A stretch of 64,000 nucleotides of DNA. Origin: Pseudochrobactrum kiredjianiae (GTDB taxonomy: Bacteria; Pseudomonadota; Alphaproteobacteria; Rhizobiales; Rhizobiaceae). Position numbers and translations under genes: made by a program. Positions 43,478 to 52,589 of the stretch are shown here, one piece after another (positions within the stretch are counted from its first letter, which is position 1; each line of letters opens with the position of its first letter). The notes beneath the pieces are model-generated. The model was not told where the DNA came from, searched no databases, and saw only the letters and a program-made list of their open reading frames with translations. The stretch is taken from assembly GCF_030362795.1 (NCBI RefSeq), contig NZ_JAUCBM010000001.1:682001-746000 (forward strand), read 5' to 3'.

Positions 43478-45199
43478 TCAGGCTGCCGCACTGGCAGGCA
43501 CTGAGAGAATATTCAAATCGATGATGCGTGGTTTGATGCTGGTTTCCATCGCGGAATGCGCAATGATGATGATGGCGGTCTCCGGCAAACGGCTGCGCAG
43601 CAATTGCAGCAGTTGCGCTTCGGCCTGTTTATCCAGCGAGGAGGTTGCCTCATCAAGAAACAGCCATTGCGGTTTTTGGATCAATGCACGCGCAAGCGAC
43701 AGGCGTTGCAACTCGCCGCCGGACAGGCCGGAGATCATCAGCGGATGGCCTTGTGCCTCTTGTTCAAGTGACATTGCGGAACTGTTACCCAAGCCGACAT
43801 CATTAATCGCTTGCTGCAAATCAGCCTTGTCAAAATCCGTCACAGGATGCGGGTAGCTCACCGCAGCATAGAGATCGTTTTGCGGGAAATAGGGTTTCTG
43901 CGGCAGAAACAGCGCATTATGCAAATTGGTGCTGATCGTGCCTGTCCCATGCGGCCAGAAGCCCGCAACAGCGCGATAGAAAGTTGATTTCCCAAAACCG
44001 GACGGTGCGCGTAGCCAGACTGTCTCGCCTTTTTTAACGGTAAGCTGATCAAGATGCAGCAATGTCTGGCCGTTTGGTGTGGTCAGGTGCAAATCTTTGA
44101 TATGCAACATTTCATCCGTATCAGCTGAGTGTTCAATGGCGATACGGCGCTGTGCTGCGTCCTGTGCGGCGTTGAGGAAAACATCCAGACGTCCGGCCGT
44201 GGCGGCGAGATCAGCCAGTTTTTTATAATAAAAAACAAACCATGACAGAGTTGTTGCCACATTGCTGAAAGCACCGGCAACCTGCATCAATCCGCCAAGT
44301 GTTACGCTTTTTGCCAGATAGGCCGGTAGTGCAACAAATAACGGGATGCGCAAAATGGTGAACTGATAAGGCGTGGTAAAACAACCGAGCCAGAATTCAC
44401 GGATAATCAGATTGCGCCAATTGGCACGGACATTCTCAAAACGGCGATCAAGCAGATCGCGTTCGGCATTTTCGCCGCGCAACAGGGCAATTTCTTCCGT
44501 TGACTGACGCAGTCTTGCCAGTGAGTAGCGGAAATCCGCCTCGCGCTTTTGCTGGGCTTCAAAGAGCTTTTTCAAAGGTTTACCGAGCACGAAGGTCAGC
44601 ATGGTCGACAGACCGACATAGATAAAGACTGCCCAAACCATATAGCGCGGAATGGTGATGTCGAACCCCAGTAAGGTGAAACTCAGCGCAAAGGTCGAGA
44701 GGCTCCATAGCAAAACGAGATAGGAAAACAGGCCGACAACACGGCCGATCAGTTCAATACCTTCACTCAGAAAACCGCGCACAAACAGCTTGCAGTCATC
44801 AGCAATACGCTGATCCGGATTGTCGACGTCGCGGCTACATTCACCCTGTGTCAGGTGCCAATAGGCTTTGTTGGTGAACCACAGATCAAGTGCCTTGCCG
44901 GTCAGCACTTCACGCCAGCGAATTTCGAGTATTTTTTGATAATAGCTGCCGATCAGGCTGCGCAGCGAATTACTGCCGACAATCAGTGCAAACAGGCCGA
45001 TCTGGGTAATGACGGTTTCAGTATCGATTTTCTCAAGTGCATTGTAGAAATCGGCTGTCCAGCTAATCATACGTATAGAAAACCAGACGCCTGCCAGATC
45101 GAGGGCGATAACCAAACCCAGCAGAAGCAAGCTAAGTTTGGCACCTTTGCCCGCGATACACAGGCGGGCAAGACGGTATATTTGCCGCAGAACATGCAT
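43478..45199 (-). CDS. ABC transporter with fused membrane and ATPase domains (SbmA/BacA/YddA-like)
   Basis: A 573-residue half-transporter. The N-terminal 330 residues form an SbmA/BacA-like membrane domain with about six helices (motifs WREVLTGKALDLWFTNKAYW, in part, and NPDQRIADDC). The C-terminal ATPase has RAPSGFGKST as Walker A, signature LSGGELQRLSLARAL, and Walker B WLFLDEATSSLD. In Walker A the usual first glycine is alanine. It lies between the haem receptor and the HemS-like gene, where a BhuTUV-type importer would be expected, so it may move haem or a haem-related peptide or cofactor. Related proteins carry peptides, cobalamin and very-long-chain lipids. Confidence 0.87.
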   Translation of the reverse strand: MHVLRQIYRLARLCIAGKGAKLSLLLLGLVIALDLAGVWFSIRMISWTADFYNALEKIDTETVITQIGLFALIVGSNSLRSLIGSYYQKILEIRWREVLTGKALDLWFTNKAYWHLTQGECSRDVDNPDQRIADDCKLFVRGFLSEGIELIGRVVGLFSYLVLLWSLSTFALSFTLLGFDITIPRYMVWAVFIYVGLSTMLTFVLGKPLKKLFEAQQKREADFRYSLARLRQSTEEIALLRGENAERDLLDRRFENVRANWRNLIIREFWLGCFTTPYQFTILRIPLFVALPAYLAKSVTLGGLMQVAGAFSNVATTLSWFVFYYKKLADLAATAGRLDVFLNAAQDAAQRRIAIEHSADTDEMLHIKDLHLTTPNGQTLLHLDQLTVKKGETVWLRAPSGFGKSTFYRAVAGFWPHGTGTISTNLHNALFLPQKPYFPQNDLYAAVSYPHPVTDFDKADLQQAINDVGLGNSSAMSLEQEAQGHPLMISGLSGGELQRLSLARALIQKPQWLFLDEATSSLDKQAEAQLLQLLRSRLPETAIIIIAHSAMETSIKPRIIDLNILSVPASAAA

Positions 45200-45218
45200 A
45201 ATCTGAAGTCTCCGCTAC

Positions 45219-47525
45219 TCAGAAGCGCATTGTCGCGCCGAGTTTGTAGGTGCGCCCCGGAGCGACCTGCATTTCCAGCGGGTTCTGATTGGCGACACTG
45301 CTTGATGCAGGAGTGTTCAGATAAGTGCCGGCCAGCGTATTCGGGAAATAACGCTTGTCGAAAATGTTCTGTACGCCGAAATTGACATCAATCATCTCGG
45401 TCGGTTTCCATTTGCCATAGACATCAAACACGGCATAACCGGCTGGCTTATAGGCATCCGGATCGGCGCGACGGGTTACACCTTTGGCAAATGTGGCGAC
45501 CAATTCGGTTTCCAGTTTCCATTCCGGTATCAGATAACGCAGACCGGTAACGACGGTCAGCGGAACGGCACCGTCAAAGGCAGTCTTGTCAGAACCTGCA
45601 TTCACACGCTGATTACCGCGCTGATAGGAGAGGGCAGCATTGGCAAAGAGGTTATCATAGACCTCATATTCACCGCCGAGTTCAAAACCCCAGATCTGCA
45701 CACTGTCAACATTGTCAGACGTATAGCGCTCGGCAGTGCCCGGCACCCGCTGGAAGCCGCGAATGAAGTCTTTATAATCAGCATAGAAACCGGTGAAGCT
45801 GAAATGGCCGCGATCCAGTTCGCCACGTAAACCGGCTTCATAACTGCGCACAAATTCCGGTTTCAGGTTCGGGTTTGGAATGGTCTCAACCATGCCGGTG
45901 GAACCGATAGAGAGCGAAGAGACGAAAAGCTGCTGTGACGTCGGCATTTTAAAGCCTTCACCATAGGAGGCGTAGAGCGAATAAGTATCATCAAGCTTGT
46001 AAGTGCCGCTGAGACGCTTGATCAGGCGGGTCTTGTCGATTTTATGCGGCTCATAGCCTGGTAACGACACATAGTTGTCATCCTTGGTCGGGTCGATTGA
46101 ATAGGTCGCAAGACGCAATCCCGATGTAATGGTCAGGCGCTCATCGAGCAGTTTGATCTCATCCTGCAGGTAAAAATCTGCGCGTGTTGTATCAACACGC
46201 GGGAAGTTGAAACCTTTATTGATGCCGGTGGTTGTGGTTCCGGTCGTCAGGTTGCGGGTAATATCTGTGCCTTCATAGGTGGTCTTGGTCAGATCGCCGT
46301 CAAAACCATAGATCAATGTATGATCCGTTGCACCAAGGCTGAAGGAGGAGGTCAGCTGCAGATCGGCTTCAATAAATTCTTCGCCGTAATTGCGGATTTG
46401 AATGCGCTGTTCTTTACGCGCAGGATAGGTGCGGAACTGGTTACTAAGCGTGTCGCGCTTTTGCGGTGAATAGGAGACTTTCCATTTCACAGCATCGAGC
46501 CATGGTGCATCGACCTGCCATTCATGTTCCAGTGCAATGCGATAGCGCTGCATCTTCAGATCACGATCCCAGCTGTCGGATTTATAGCCCATCATTGCAG
46601 AAGAGGAGTCATAAACCTGATCGATGGAAGTTTTGCGATCAAACCATTCGCCGGTCAGCATAAACTGATTATCGCTGTTCGGGTTCCATTGCAGTTTCAT
46701 CAGGCCGTTATAGGCATCGGTATCTGCCGGAAATGCTTTGTTACAAGCAAGAATATTCTGGCGCGGACAACCCCAGATGCCACCATCGGCATAGCCCTTA
46801 CGGTTTTTGATTTCGGAGGAGCCGACATGGCCGAAAGACCCGAGCACTTTGAAATCACCAGCCTGTGCTGCTCCGGTAATCTGCTTGCGGAAACTGTTGT
46901 CATAGGAGTCATAGCCGAGCTTGATCTCTCCGCCCCATGCTCTGTCGCCCTTGAGAATATCGTCTGGATCGATCGTGCGGAAGGAAACAACGCCGCCCAG
47001 TGCATCGGCACCGGAAAGTACAGAGTTTGGCCCGCGGATGATTTCGACAGCCTTCATGTTGAACGGGTCGACAAAGTCACGGCTGCCGTCGGTGATCTGT
47101 TCCTGAATACGCGAGCCGTCAACCAGCATCTGCACACGATTGCCGCCAACACCGCGGATGGAGAAGCTGGAAAGCTGACCAAAAGGATTTGTCATAGAGG
47201 TGAGGCGGTTAACGCTGACGCCCGGCTCATAGCGCACCATATCCTGAATGTCGCGCACCACACGCCGTTCCAGATCTGCACCGCTGATAACATTCACGGT
47301 CATTGGCAGGTCAAGAATAGTGCCGGAAGTACGGGCAGCGGTGATGGTGATCTGTTTTAACTGAATCTGCTGCTGTTCGGTGAGGGGGGCAGTCTGCAGC
47401 GTATTTTTATCTGCTGCTGGCTGCTGCGCCGGCACCTGAGCCTGTGCAGCTTGCGTGAGCGCAAGAGCGTACGTGCTGAGCAAGATAAGCGTTAGTCCGG
47501 TTGCTGTCGGAGAATGTCTGTTCAT
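45219..47525 (-). CDS. TonB-dependent haem/haemoglobin receptor
   Basis: A 768-residue outer membrane receptor. The signal peptide ends near residue 29 (ALALTQAAQA). A TonB box-like stretch (LKQITITAARTSG) precedes the plug with DMVRYEPGVSVNRLT and the NRVQMLVDGSRIQEQI segment. The barrel has the haem receptor pattern YASYGEGFKMPTSQQLF and NPNLKPEFVRSYEAGLRG, here cited in part, and ends in phenylalanine (GATMRF) as outer membrane proteins do. It is the first gene of the haem operon, behind a TGA-N9-TCA iron operator at 47561. Confidence 0.9.
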   Translation of the reverse strand: MNRHSPTATGLTLILLSTYALALTQAAQAQVPAQQPAADKNTLQTAPLTEQQQIQLKQITITAARTSGTILDLPMTVNVISGADLERRVVRDIQDMVRYEPGVSVNRLTSMTNPFGQLSSFSIRGVGGNRVQMLVDGSRIQEQITDGSRDFVDPFNMKAVEIIRGPNSVLSGADALGGVVSFRTIDPDDILKGDRAWGGEIKLGYDSYDNSFRKQITGAAQAGDFKVLGSFGHVGSSEIKNRKGYADGGIWGCPRQNILACNKAFPADTDAYNGLMKLQWNPNSDNQFMLTGEWFDRKTSIDQVYDSSSAMMGYKSDSWDRDLKMQRYRIALEHEWQVDAPWLDAVKWKVSYSPQKRDTLSNQFRTYPARKEQRIQIRNYGEEFIEADLQLTSSFSLGATDHTLIYGFDGDLTKTTYEGTDITRNLTTGTTTTGINKGFNFPRVDTTRADFYLQDEIKLLDERLTITSGLRLATYSIDPTKDDNYVSLPGYEPHKIDKTRLIKRLSGTYKLDDTYSLYASYGEGFKMPTSQQLFVSSLSIGSTGMVETIPNPNLKPEFVRSYEAGLRGELDRGHFSFTGFYADYKDFIRGFQRVPGTAERYTSDNVDSVQIWGFELGGEYEVYDNLFANAALSYQRGNQRVNAGSDKTAFDGAVPLTVVTGLRYLIPEWKLETELVATFAKGVTRRADPDAYKPAGYAVFDVYGKWKPTEMIDVNFGVQNIFDKRYFPNTLAGTYLNTPASSSVANQNPLEMQVAPGRTYKLGATMRF

Positions 47526-47560
47526 GTCTGAAGCCGCCCGCCTGAAAAGAAGTTTTAATA

Positions 47561-47575
47561 TGACTCATTGACTCA
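47561..47575 (-). promoter_or_regulatory. Iron-responsive operator (TGA-N9-TCA, RirA type)
   Basis: TGACTCATTGACTCA (47561-47575) fits the TGA-N9-TCA iron-responsive operator of Hyphomicrobiales exactly. It lies in a longer near-palindrome (ATATGACTCA ... TGACTCATAT) 36 bases before the haem receptor start. It predicts repression by RirA when iron is plentiful. Confidence 0.65.
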
Positions 47576-47642
47576 TATTTATTCTTTTGCGATAATCTAC
47601 GTGCGACAATCTGTCAAGCAGGCTTCTTTCGTATAACAGGCA

Positions 47643-47676
47643 TAAAAAAATGTGGCCGCGAAAAACGCAGCCACAT
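47643..47676 (-). terminator. Rho-independent terminator of the amino acid ABC operon
   Basis: ATGTGGC (47650-47656) plus GCG pairs with CGC plus GCCACAT (47670-47676), with an A5 loop on the plus strand. On the minus strand the stem is followed by seven T. Confidence 0.78.
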
Positions 47677-47704
47677 CATAAAATTTATTAATTTTATCAG
47701 TAGT

Positions 47705-48568
47705 TTATGGAGTTACGTCGAAGCCGAACCATTTTTCGGACAGCTTCTTGATTGTGCCGTCAGCTTTGGCAGTTTCAATCGCATCGCTGAACATTTTCTG
47801 CAGTTCAGGCTCGTTCTTACGCAGGCCTACAGCAACACCGCGACCCAACACGCCGCCTTTAAAGTAAGGGCCGGTCAGAACCATATCTTCATTGCCCGGC
47901 TTCTTGGCTGCATCGGCCAGATAGGCCAGCGAGGCAACAACCAGATCAACGCGACCGGACTTCAGATCCAGATCATGCTGTTCAGTTGTCTTATATTCGC
48001 GGATATCAGCGGAATCTTTGAAATAGGTGTTAAGAAGTGTCAGGCCGAGCGAAGCAGTCTGAACGCCAACGGTACGGCCTTCAATCGAAGTCGAAAATTC
48101 GCTGATGGCTTTTTTCGTGGCTTCGTCGTCATTGGCAAGAAACAGAGTTTCGCCGGTATGTGGCAGTTTGGCGAACGGGCTGTCTTTCAATGTTGCGAAA
48201 GTCTGTGGTGTCAGGCCGTAGGAAACCGAGAAATCAATGGTTTCTTCGCGCTTTGCAGTGGCAGTCAGACCAGCCATGATCGCATCGAATTTACCGGCGT
48301 TCAGGGCAGGGATCATGCTGTCGAAAGGTGTTGCAACGATGGTGCATTCCACTTTCATCTGCTCGCAGAGATGCTTGCTCAGCTCGATTTCATAACCGTC
48401 GAGTGTGCCGTCTGGTTTAGTGAAGTTGTACGGACGATAAGCACCTTCAGTTGCGATGGTGATTTTCGTCCATTTCTTTGTCTCAGCCTGTGCAGTGACG
48501 CTGGCCGATACGGCGCCGAGCAGCATTGCAGAAGCAAGAAGGTATTTGGTAATGAGGCTGGTTTTCAT
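47705..48568 (-). CDS. Periplasmic amino acid ABC substrate-binding protein (HisJ/ArgT type)
   Basis: A 287-residue family 3 binding protein. Signal peptide over about residues 1-28 (LLASAMLLGAVSASV core, then TAQAE). GTLDGYEIELSKHLCEQ and FDAIMAGLTATAKREETIDFS match the amino-acid-binding fold. ATG 48566-48568 is preferred because it places the signal at the N-terminus with AGGG upstream; ATG 48601 is possible. It is last in the leftward transporter operon, separated from the ATPase gene by 135 bases that contain a palindromic repeat. Confidence 0.9.
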   Translation of the reverse strand: MKTSLITKYLLASAMLLGAVSASVTAQAETKKWTKITIATEGAYRPYNFTKPDGTLDGYEIELSKHLCEQMKVECTIVATPFDSMIPALNAGKFDAIMAGLTATAKREETIDFSVSYGLTPQTFATLKDSPFAKLPHTGETLFLANDDEATKKAISEFSTSIEGRTVGVQTASLGLTLLNTYFKDSADIREYKTTEQHDLDLKSGRVDLVVASLAYLADAAKKPGNEDMVLTGPYFKGGVLGRGVAVGLRKNEPELQKMFSDAIETAKADGTIKKLSEKWFGFDVTP

Positions 48569-48603
48569 GGAAGCACCCTGTTTCATATTATTTTTATTCA
48601 CTT

Positions 48604-48642
48604 AGAGCGGTTCATTTTAAGATTGAACTTTTGAACCGCTCT
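48604..48642. repeat. Palindromic repeat (TAGAGCGGTTC type)
   Basis: AGAGCGGTTCA (48604-48614) and TGAACCGCTCT (48632-48642) form 11-bp arms. A further repeat-like segment with CAAAACTGCTTCGCA (about 48670-48685) follows. It lies inside the transporter operon between the ATPase and binding-protein genes. Confidence 0.65.
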
Positions 48643-48703
48643 GTCTCTTTGTCGTACGCATTATCCTACACAAAACTGCTTCGCATTTTTGCTGGAAATG
48701 CTT

Positions 48704-49498
48704 TTAAGCCGCACTATCGTGGCTGATGAATTTGCGGAAACGCTCTGATTTGGAATTGGTGAAGACCTCAGACGGTGCACCGTCTTCTTCAACCTGACCC
48801 TGATGTACAAAGATAACGCGGTTGGACACATCGCGGGCAAAGCCCATTTCGTGGGTCACGACGAGCATGGTACGGCCTTCTTCAGCAAGACCGCGCATCA
48901 CGCGCAGTACTTCGCCAACCAGTTCCGGATCGAGCGCGGACGTCGGTTCGTCAAACAGCATAACCTTTGGCTTCATCGCCAACGCGCGGGCAATGGCTGC
49001 ACGCTGTTGCTGACCGCCGGAAAGATGTGACGGGTAATAATTGCGCTTGTCAGCAATGCCAACTTTTGCCAGCAATGCTTCTGCCTCTTCGATGGCTTCA
49101 GCGCGTTTGCGCCCTTGCACATAGATCGGTGCTTCGATCACATTTTCCAGAATGGTTTTATGCGACCAGAGATTAAAGCTCTGGAACACCATGCCAAGCT
49201 CGGAGCGAATACGCGAGACCTGTTTTTTGTCTGTCGGGTAGTTTTCACCCTTGGAGTTCTGCGCCATTTTGATGGTTTCACCGGAAATGGTGACCTTGCC
49301 GGAGGTCGGAATTTCCAGCAGGTTGATGCAGCGCAGCAGTGTGGATTTACCGGAACCGGAGGAACCGAGAATGGAAATCACTTCACCTTCACGGGCTTCG
49401 AGCGAAATACCTTTCAGCACTTCGACCTGACCGAAGTTCTTGCGCAGGTCTTCAACTTTCAGCGCGACCGGTTTGGATGCGGATACTGTGTTGCTCAC
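48704..49498 (-). CDS. Amino acid ABC transporter ATP-binding protein (HisP type)
   Basis: A 264-residue ATPase. Walker [10 protein letters not shown], signature [15 protein letters not shown], Walker [15 protein letters not shown], switch His in [11 protein letters not shown]. This is the polar amino acid uptake branch. It overlaps the HisM-type gene by four bases. Confidence 0.93.
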   Translation of the reverse strand: MSNTVSASKPVALKVEDLRKNFGQVEVLKGISLEAREGEVISILGSSGSGKSTLLRCINLLEIPTSGKVTISGETIKMAQNSKGENYPTDKKQVSRIRSELGMVFQSFNLWSHKTILENVIEAPIYVQGRKRAEAIEEAEALLAKVGIADKRNYYPSHLSGGQQQRAAIARALAMKPKVMLFDEPTSALDPELVGEVLRVMRGLAEEGRTMLVVTHEMGFARDVSNRVIFVHQGQVEEDGAPSEVFTNSKSERFRKFISHDSAA

Positions 49499-50250
49499 GA
49501 GGATTTTCCTTCTGTAGGAACTTGGCCGCCAGAATTTGCAGTGCTGGCAGAGAGGCTGACAGGAACAGGCTGACGCAGATACGGGGTCAGACGATATTCA
49601 GCCAGCAGCAGAAGACGGGTCAGAATGAAGTTGATGGCAAGATAGATCGCACCGGCAACAATGAAGACTTCAATGGCGCGGTAGCTTTCTGCAATCAGCT
49701 TGGCTGCAATACCGGTTACTTCCATCAGCGTGATGATCGAGGCCAGCGATGTGGCTTTGACCATGGAGATCATTTCATTGCCGTAAGCAGGCAGCGCCTG
49801 ACGGATAGCCAGTGGCATCACAATACGGCGGAAGGTGGTGAAACGCGACATGCCCGAGGCTTTAGCCGCTTCAACCTGACCATGCGGCACGGAAAGCAGA
49901 CCGCCACGGATGATTTCACCGGCATAGGCTGCGGTATTCATCGTCAGGGCAATCACCGCACACCAATAAGGCTCACGCAGGATCGGCCACAGGAAGGAAT
50001 AGCGAACCGCTGGGAACTGGCTGAGGCCATAATAGATGATGAAGATCTGCACCAGCAGCGGCGTGCCGCGGAATACAAACACATAAATACGTGCAATCCA
50101 GTCGAGAATGGGATTGCCGGACAGGCGCATCATCGCAATCAGAAGAGCAAGACAGGCGCCAAGAGCGATAGCAGTGGCAGCCAGCTTGAGGGTCAGCGGC
50201 AGACCTGCCAGCATCGCCACGAAAGATTCAGCGAAAAATTCAAAACTCAT
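49495..50250 (-). CDS. Amino acid ABC transporter permease (HisM type)
   Basis: A 251-residue inner membrane permease with about five helices. The His/Glu/Gln/Arg permease motif is [20 protein letters not shown] (residues about 50-70), and the ATPase-contact loop is [20 protein letters not shown]. Four-base overlaps with both neighbours show one transcript. Confidence 0.92.
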   Translation of the reverse strand: MSFEFFAESFVAMLAGLPLTLKLAATAIALGACLALLIAMMRLSGNPILDWIARIYVFVFRGTPLLVQIFIIYYGLSQFPAVRYSFLWPILREPYWCAVIALTMNTAAYAGEIIRGGLLSVPHGQVEAAKASGMSRFTTFRRIVMPLAIRQALPAYGNEMISMVKATSLASIITLMEVTGIAAKLIAESYRAIEVFIVAGAIYLAINFILTRLLLLAEYRLTPYLRQPVPVSLSASTANSGGQVPTEGKSS

Positions 50251-50969
50251 TGGGCTCTCCTCACACCGCGCGAGAAATAGCGCTCAGCTGATTGCAAAAT
50301 GCCGCCTGAAACAGACGAAATCAGCAGATAGAGGGCACCGGCAATCAGGAAGAAGTTGAATGGCAGGCCGGTTGAACCAGCACCGATCTGTGCCTGACGC
50401 AGCAATTCCACAACGCCGGTTACCGAAACCAGAGCGGATTCCTTCAAGGAAACCTGCCACACATTACCAAGACCCGGCAAAGCGTGACGCAATGACAGAG
50501 GCGCAATAATACGGCGGAACTTCATCCAGCGACCCATACCGCAGGCTGTTGCTGCTTCCAGCTCGCCTTTGGCAACGGCTTTAAATGCACCACGGAAAAC
50601 TTCCGTATGATGCGCGCCGCAGGAAATAGCGATCGCCAGCATACCGGCGAGGAAGCCCGGAAAACCGAGGAAACCCTCAGCACCAAACAGCTTGCCGATT
50701 GCGGTAATCGCTGCACTGCCGCCGAAATAAAACAGATAGATGATCAGCAGATCGGGAATGCCACGGATGATCGTTGTATAGCCGTCCGCAATGGTACGGG
50801 TCACACGTCCGCCGGAGATTTTAGCCCATGCGCCGAACACGCCGATGACAGCGCCGAGCAAAAAGCCGGTCACAGCAAGGGCAACACTCATCAATGCGCC
50901 GGTGAGCAAAACATGCCCCCAGCCGTCAGGCCCGAAGCTGAGGATTTCAAAAAAGCTGAGTTGCTTCAT
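50247..50969 (-). CDS. Amino acid ABC transporter permease (HisQ type)
   Basis: A 240-residue inner membrane permease. It has YTTIIRGIPDLLIIYLFYFG, and the loop EAATACGMGRWMKFRRIIAP. It is the first gene of the leftward polar amino acid transporter operon (HisQ, HisM, HisP, HisJ order). Upstream is a palindromic repeat at 50990-51033. Confidence 0.92.
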   Translation of the reverse strand: MKQLSFFEILSFGPDGWGHVLLTGALMSVALAVTGFLLGAVIGVFGAWAKISGGRVTRTIADGYTTIIRGIPDLLIIYLFYFGGSAAITAIGKLFGAEGFLGFPGFLAGMLAIAISCGAHHTEVFRGAFKAVAKGELEAATACGMGRWMKFRRIIAPLSLRHALPGLGNVWQVSLKESALVSVTGVVELLRQAQIGAGSTGLPFNFFLIAGALYLLISSVSGGILQSAERYFSRGVRRAQ

Positions 50970-50989
50970 AATGTCCTTGGCCTGTCAGA

Positions 50990-51033
50990 GCAGTTTCGCA
51001 GCAAAAGTGGGATGGTTTTGCGTCCGAAACTGC
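50990..51033. repeat. Palindromic intergenic repeat (GCAGTTTCG type)
   Basis: GCAGTTTCG (50990-50998) and CGAAACTGC (51025-51033) enclose GCAAAA (51001-51006) and TTTTGC (51016-51021). It resembles short repeats common in Brucella relatives, and parts of it recur near 48670. Confidence 0.6.
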
Positions 51034-51081
51034 GTTTGAATTAAAAGAGAGAAAGTCATAGTCATATCCTGAAGTCAGCCC

Positions 51082-51321
51082 TTAACAAAATTGATTTGTC
51101 CGGGCTGGCTGAACATCATCCGGTGCCGGATTGATGGAAATTATTCCGGTGATGCGCTTTATATGGTCAGCAGGTGCAGCAGGTAATTTATCCCGCGCAA
51201 TCAGGTGCCATGAATGCAGCATTGTACCGGTTGTACGGCTAACATCAGTGGTATCAATGAGGTCGAAATAAGCAGGGCTTTTCTCTTCCATGATATCCCA
51301 GATATCAGAATGGTTTTTCAT
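51082..51321 (-). CDS. Small putative helix-turn-helix protein (YdaS/Cro-like)
   Basis: A 79-residue open frame with CGGAG before ATG 51319-51321. The segment SRTTGTMLHSWHLIARDKLP followed by HIKRITGI resembles the second half of YdaS/CII-type HTH proteins, in which a Trp after His-Ser and an I..ITG helix are typical. No toxin partner or phage gene is seen nearby. A longer start at 51381 is possible but lacks a good ribosome site. It may be a stand-alone regulator; assignment by eye only. Confidence 0.5.
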   Translation of the reverse strand: MKNHSDIWDIMEEKSPAYFDLIDTTDVSRTTGTMLHSWHLIARDKLPAAPADHIKRITGIISINPAPDDVQPARTNQFC

Positions 51322-51760
51322 TACTGCTCCGACCGACCCTGCTGTTCCGCAGGGTATTTGTATTATAGCACTTTCGCACATAATTACCTGTCAGGCTGGG
51401 AACCTTAACCGGTAATACAACTTATTATTGCGTTCTGATAAAATTCCTTGGCTCTGCATACAAGTGCTGATTTGCACAAAATGCCTGTATTCAACATAGT
51501 TTGATGCTGAACCTGCTTATGCAAAGACGTTTTGCGAGTCAGGAAATATCCTCCCTTGCAGATAACCTCCACCTTCTGCAGCGCAGATATCTACAGTGAC
51601 GAAATGGCAGAGTATAGGCACAATAATGCTCAAAGGGGCATATTTGCCGAGCAAATTGCACACTGATTATTGCCGTTTTGGCTGATTTTGCCTTTACTTA
51701 GTTGTGTTCTGCACGCGACATGGTAAGTCGCAGTTGCATCCATACCAAAACATGGCTCGT
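51322..51760. other. Intergenic region, no feature recognised
   Basis: 439 bases between the small HTH gene and the DUF922 gene. I see no credible open frame, RNA gene or strong hairpin. Composition is more AT-rich than the flanking genes. Confidence 0.5.
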
Positions 51761-52354
51761 TTACTGGCTATTGACCAGACCAAGGATCAATTGGTGGACG
51801 TTGCCGCCCTGTGCCATTTCTACACGGTCAAAATCACGACCACGCTGGCGTTGTTCCTGAAACAGTTCTGAGAGAACTTTATTCAGCTCTGTTTTGAATT
51901 TGACGCATTTCGGGTCTTTGGCAACGGACATGCCGACAGTCGCAGCTTCAATTTTCTGCACCATCTCTTTGATGTAATCACCATGAATATGTTCATGTTT
52001 TTCAATGCCTGCATAAAACTCTGCCCAGAGTGCAGCACTTTGCGGTGGCAGTTTCTGTGCAGGCTTCGGCAATGTATAAGTGATGGTCAGTTTTGGTTTG
52101 GCAGATACCAATGTGCAATTGCCGTCGTCGGTTTTATATTTACGCGACCACAATAGCGTGAAATTGGTATGGGCAATGGTGCGGATATTCTTTCCGATGA
52201 GTGGGCCTTTTTCGCCAATTGCAGCATAAAGCGCAGGGCCTGTGGTGCCGGAAATCGCATAGGTTTCTACTTTTTCAATTGTTTCAGCCAGAGCGTGGCC
52301 TGCCCAGAGTGTGCTGCCTGCGAGCAGGGTATAAAAAATGCTTTTCAATGACAT
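51761..52354 (-). CDS. DUF922 family secreted protein (putative metallopeptidase)
   Basis: A 197-residue protein with a signal peptide (LLAGSTLWAGHALA, residues about 10-23). The DUF922 domain has GIEKHEHIHGDYIKEM, whose His-Glu-His-Ile-His pattern suggests a metal site, and two cysteines (Cys in DGNCTLV and DPKCVKF) that could form a disulfide. Function of the family is not established. It stands alone, leftward, divergent from a dipeptide-type binding protein. Confidence 0.82.
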   Translation of the reverse strand: MSLKSIFYTLLAGSTLWAGHALAETIEKVETYAISGTTGPALYAAIGEKGPLIGKNIRTIAHTNFTLLWSRKYKTDDGNCTLVSAKPKLTITYTLPKPAQKLPPQSAALWAEFYAGIEKHEHIHGDYIKEMVQKIEAATVGMSVAKDPKCVKFKTELNKVLSELFQEQRQRGRDFDRVEMAQGGNVHQLILGLVNSQ

Positions 52355-52589
52355 TGATAATTTCCGGTTTGACCAACATTACACAGGGTTGCCGTAACCG
52401 GCTGACTATCTCTAAAACATTTCTTCGTTGAATGAAAACTCTTGCCTGCCGGCAGGTCGTCCCATTTTTGTTGGGATCATTGTTGTTTTATATAAAATAA
52501 TCAATGGAACTCAAACTGAGATCGTTCCACTATTACTGTACGGAATCACCTGATCTGCTCAGGCACCGGATGGAATTGGGGAATACCAT

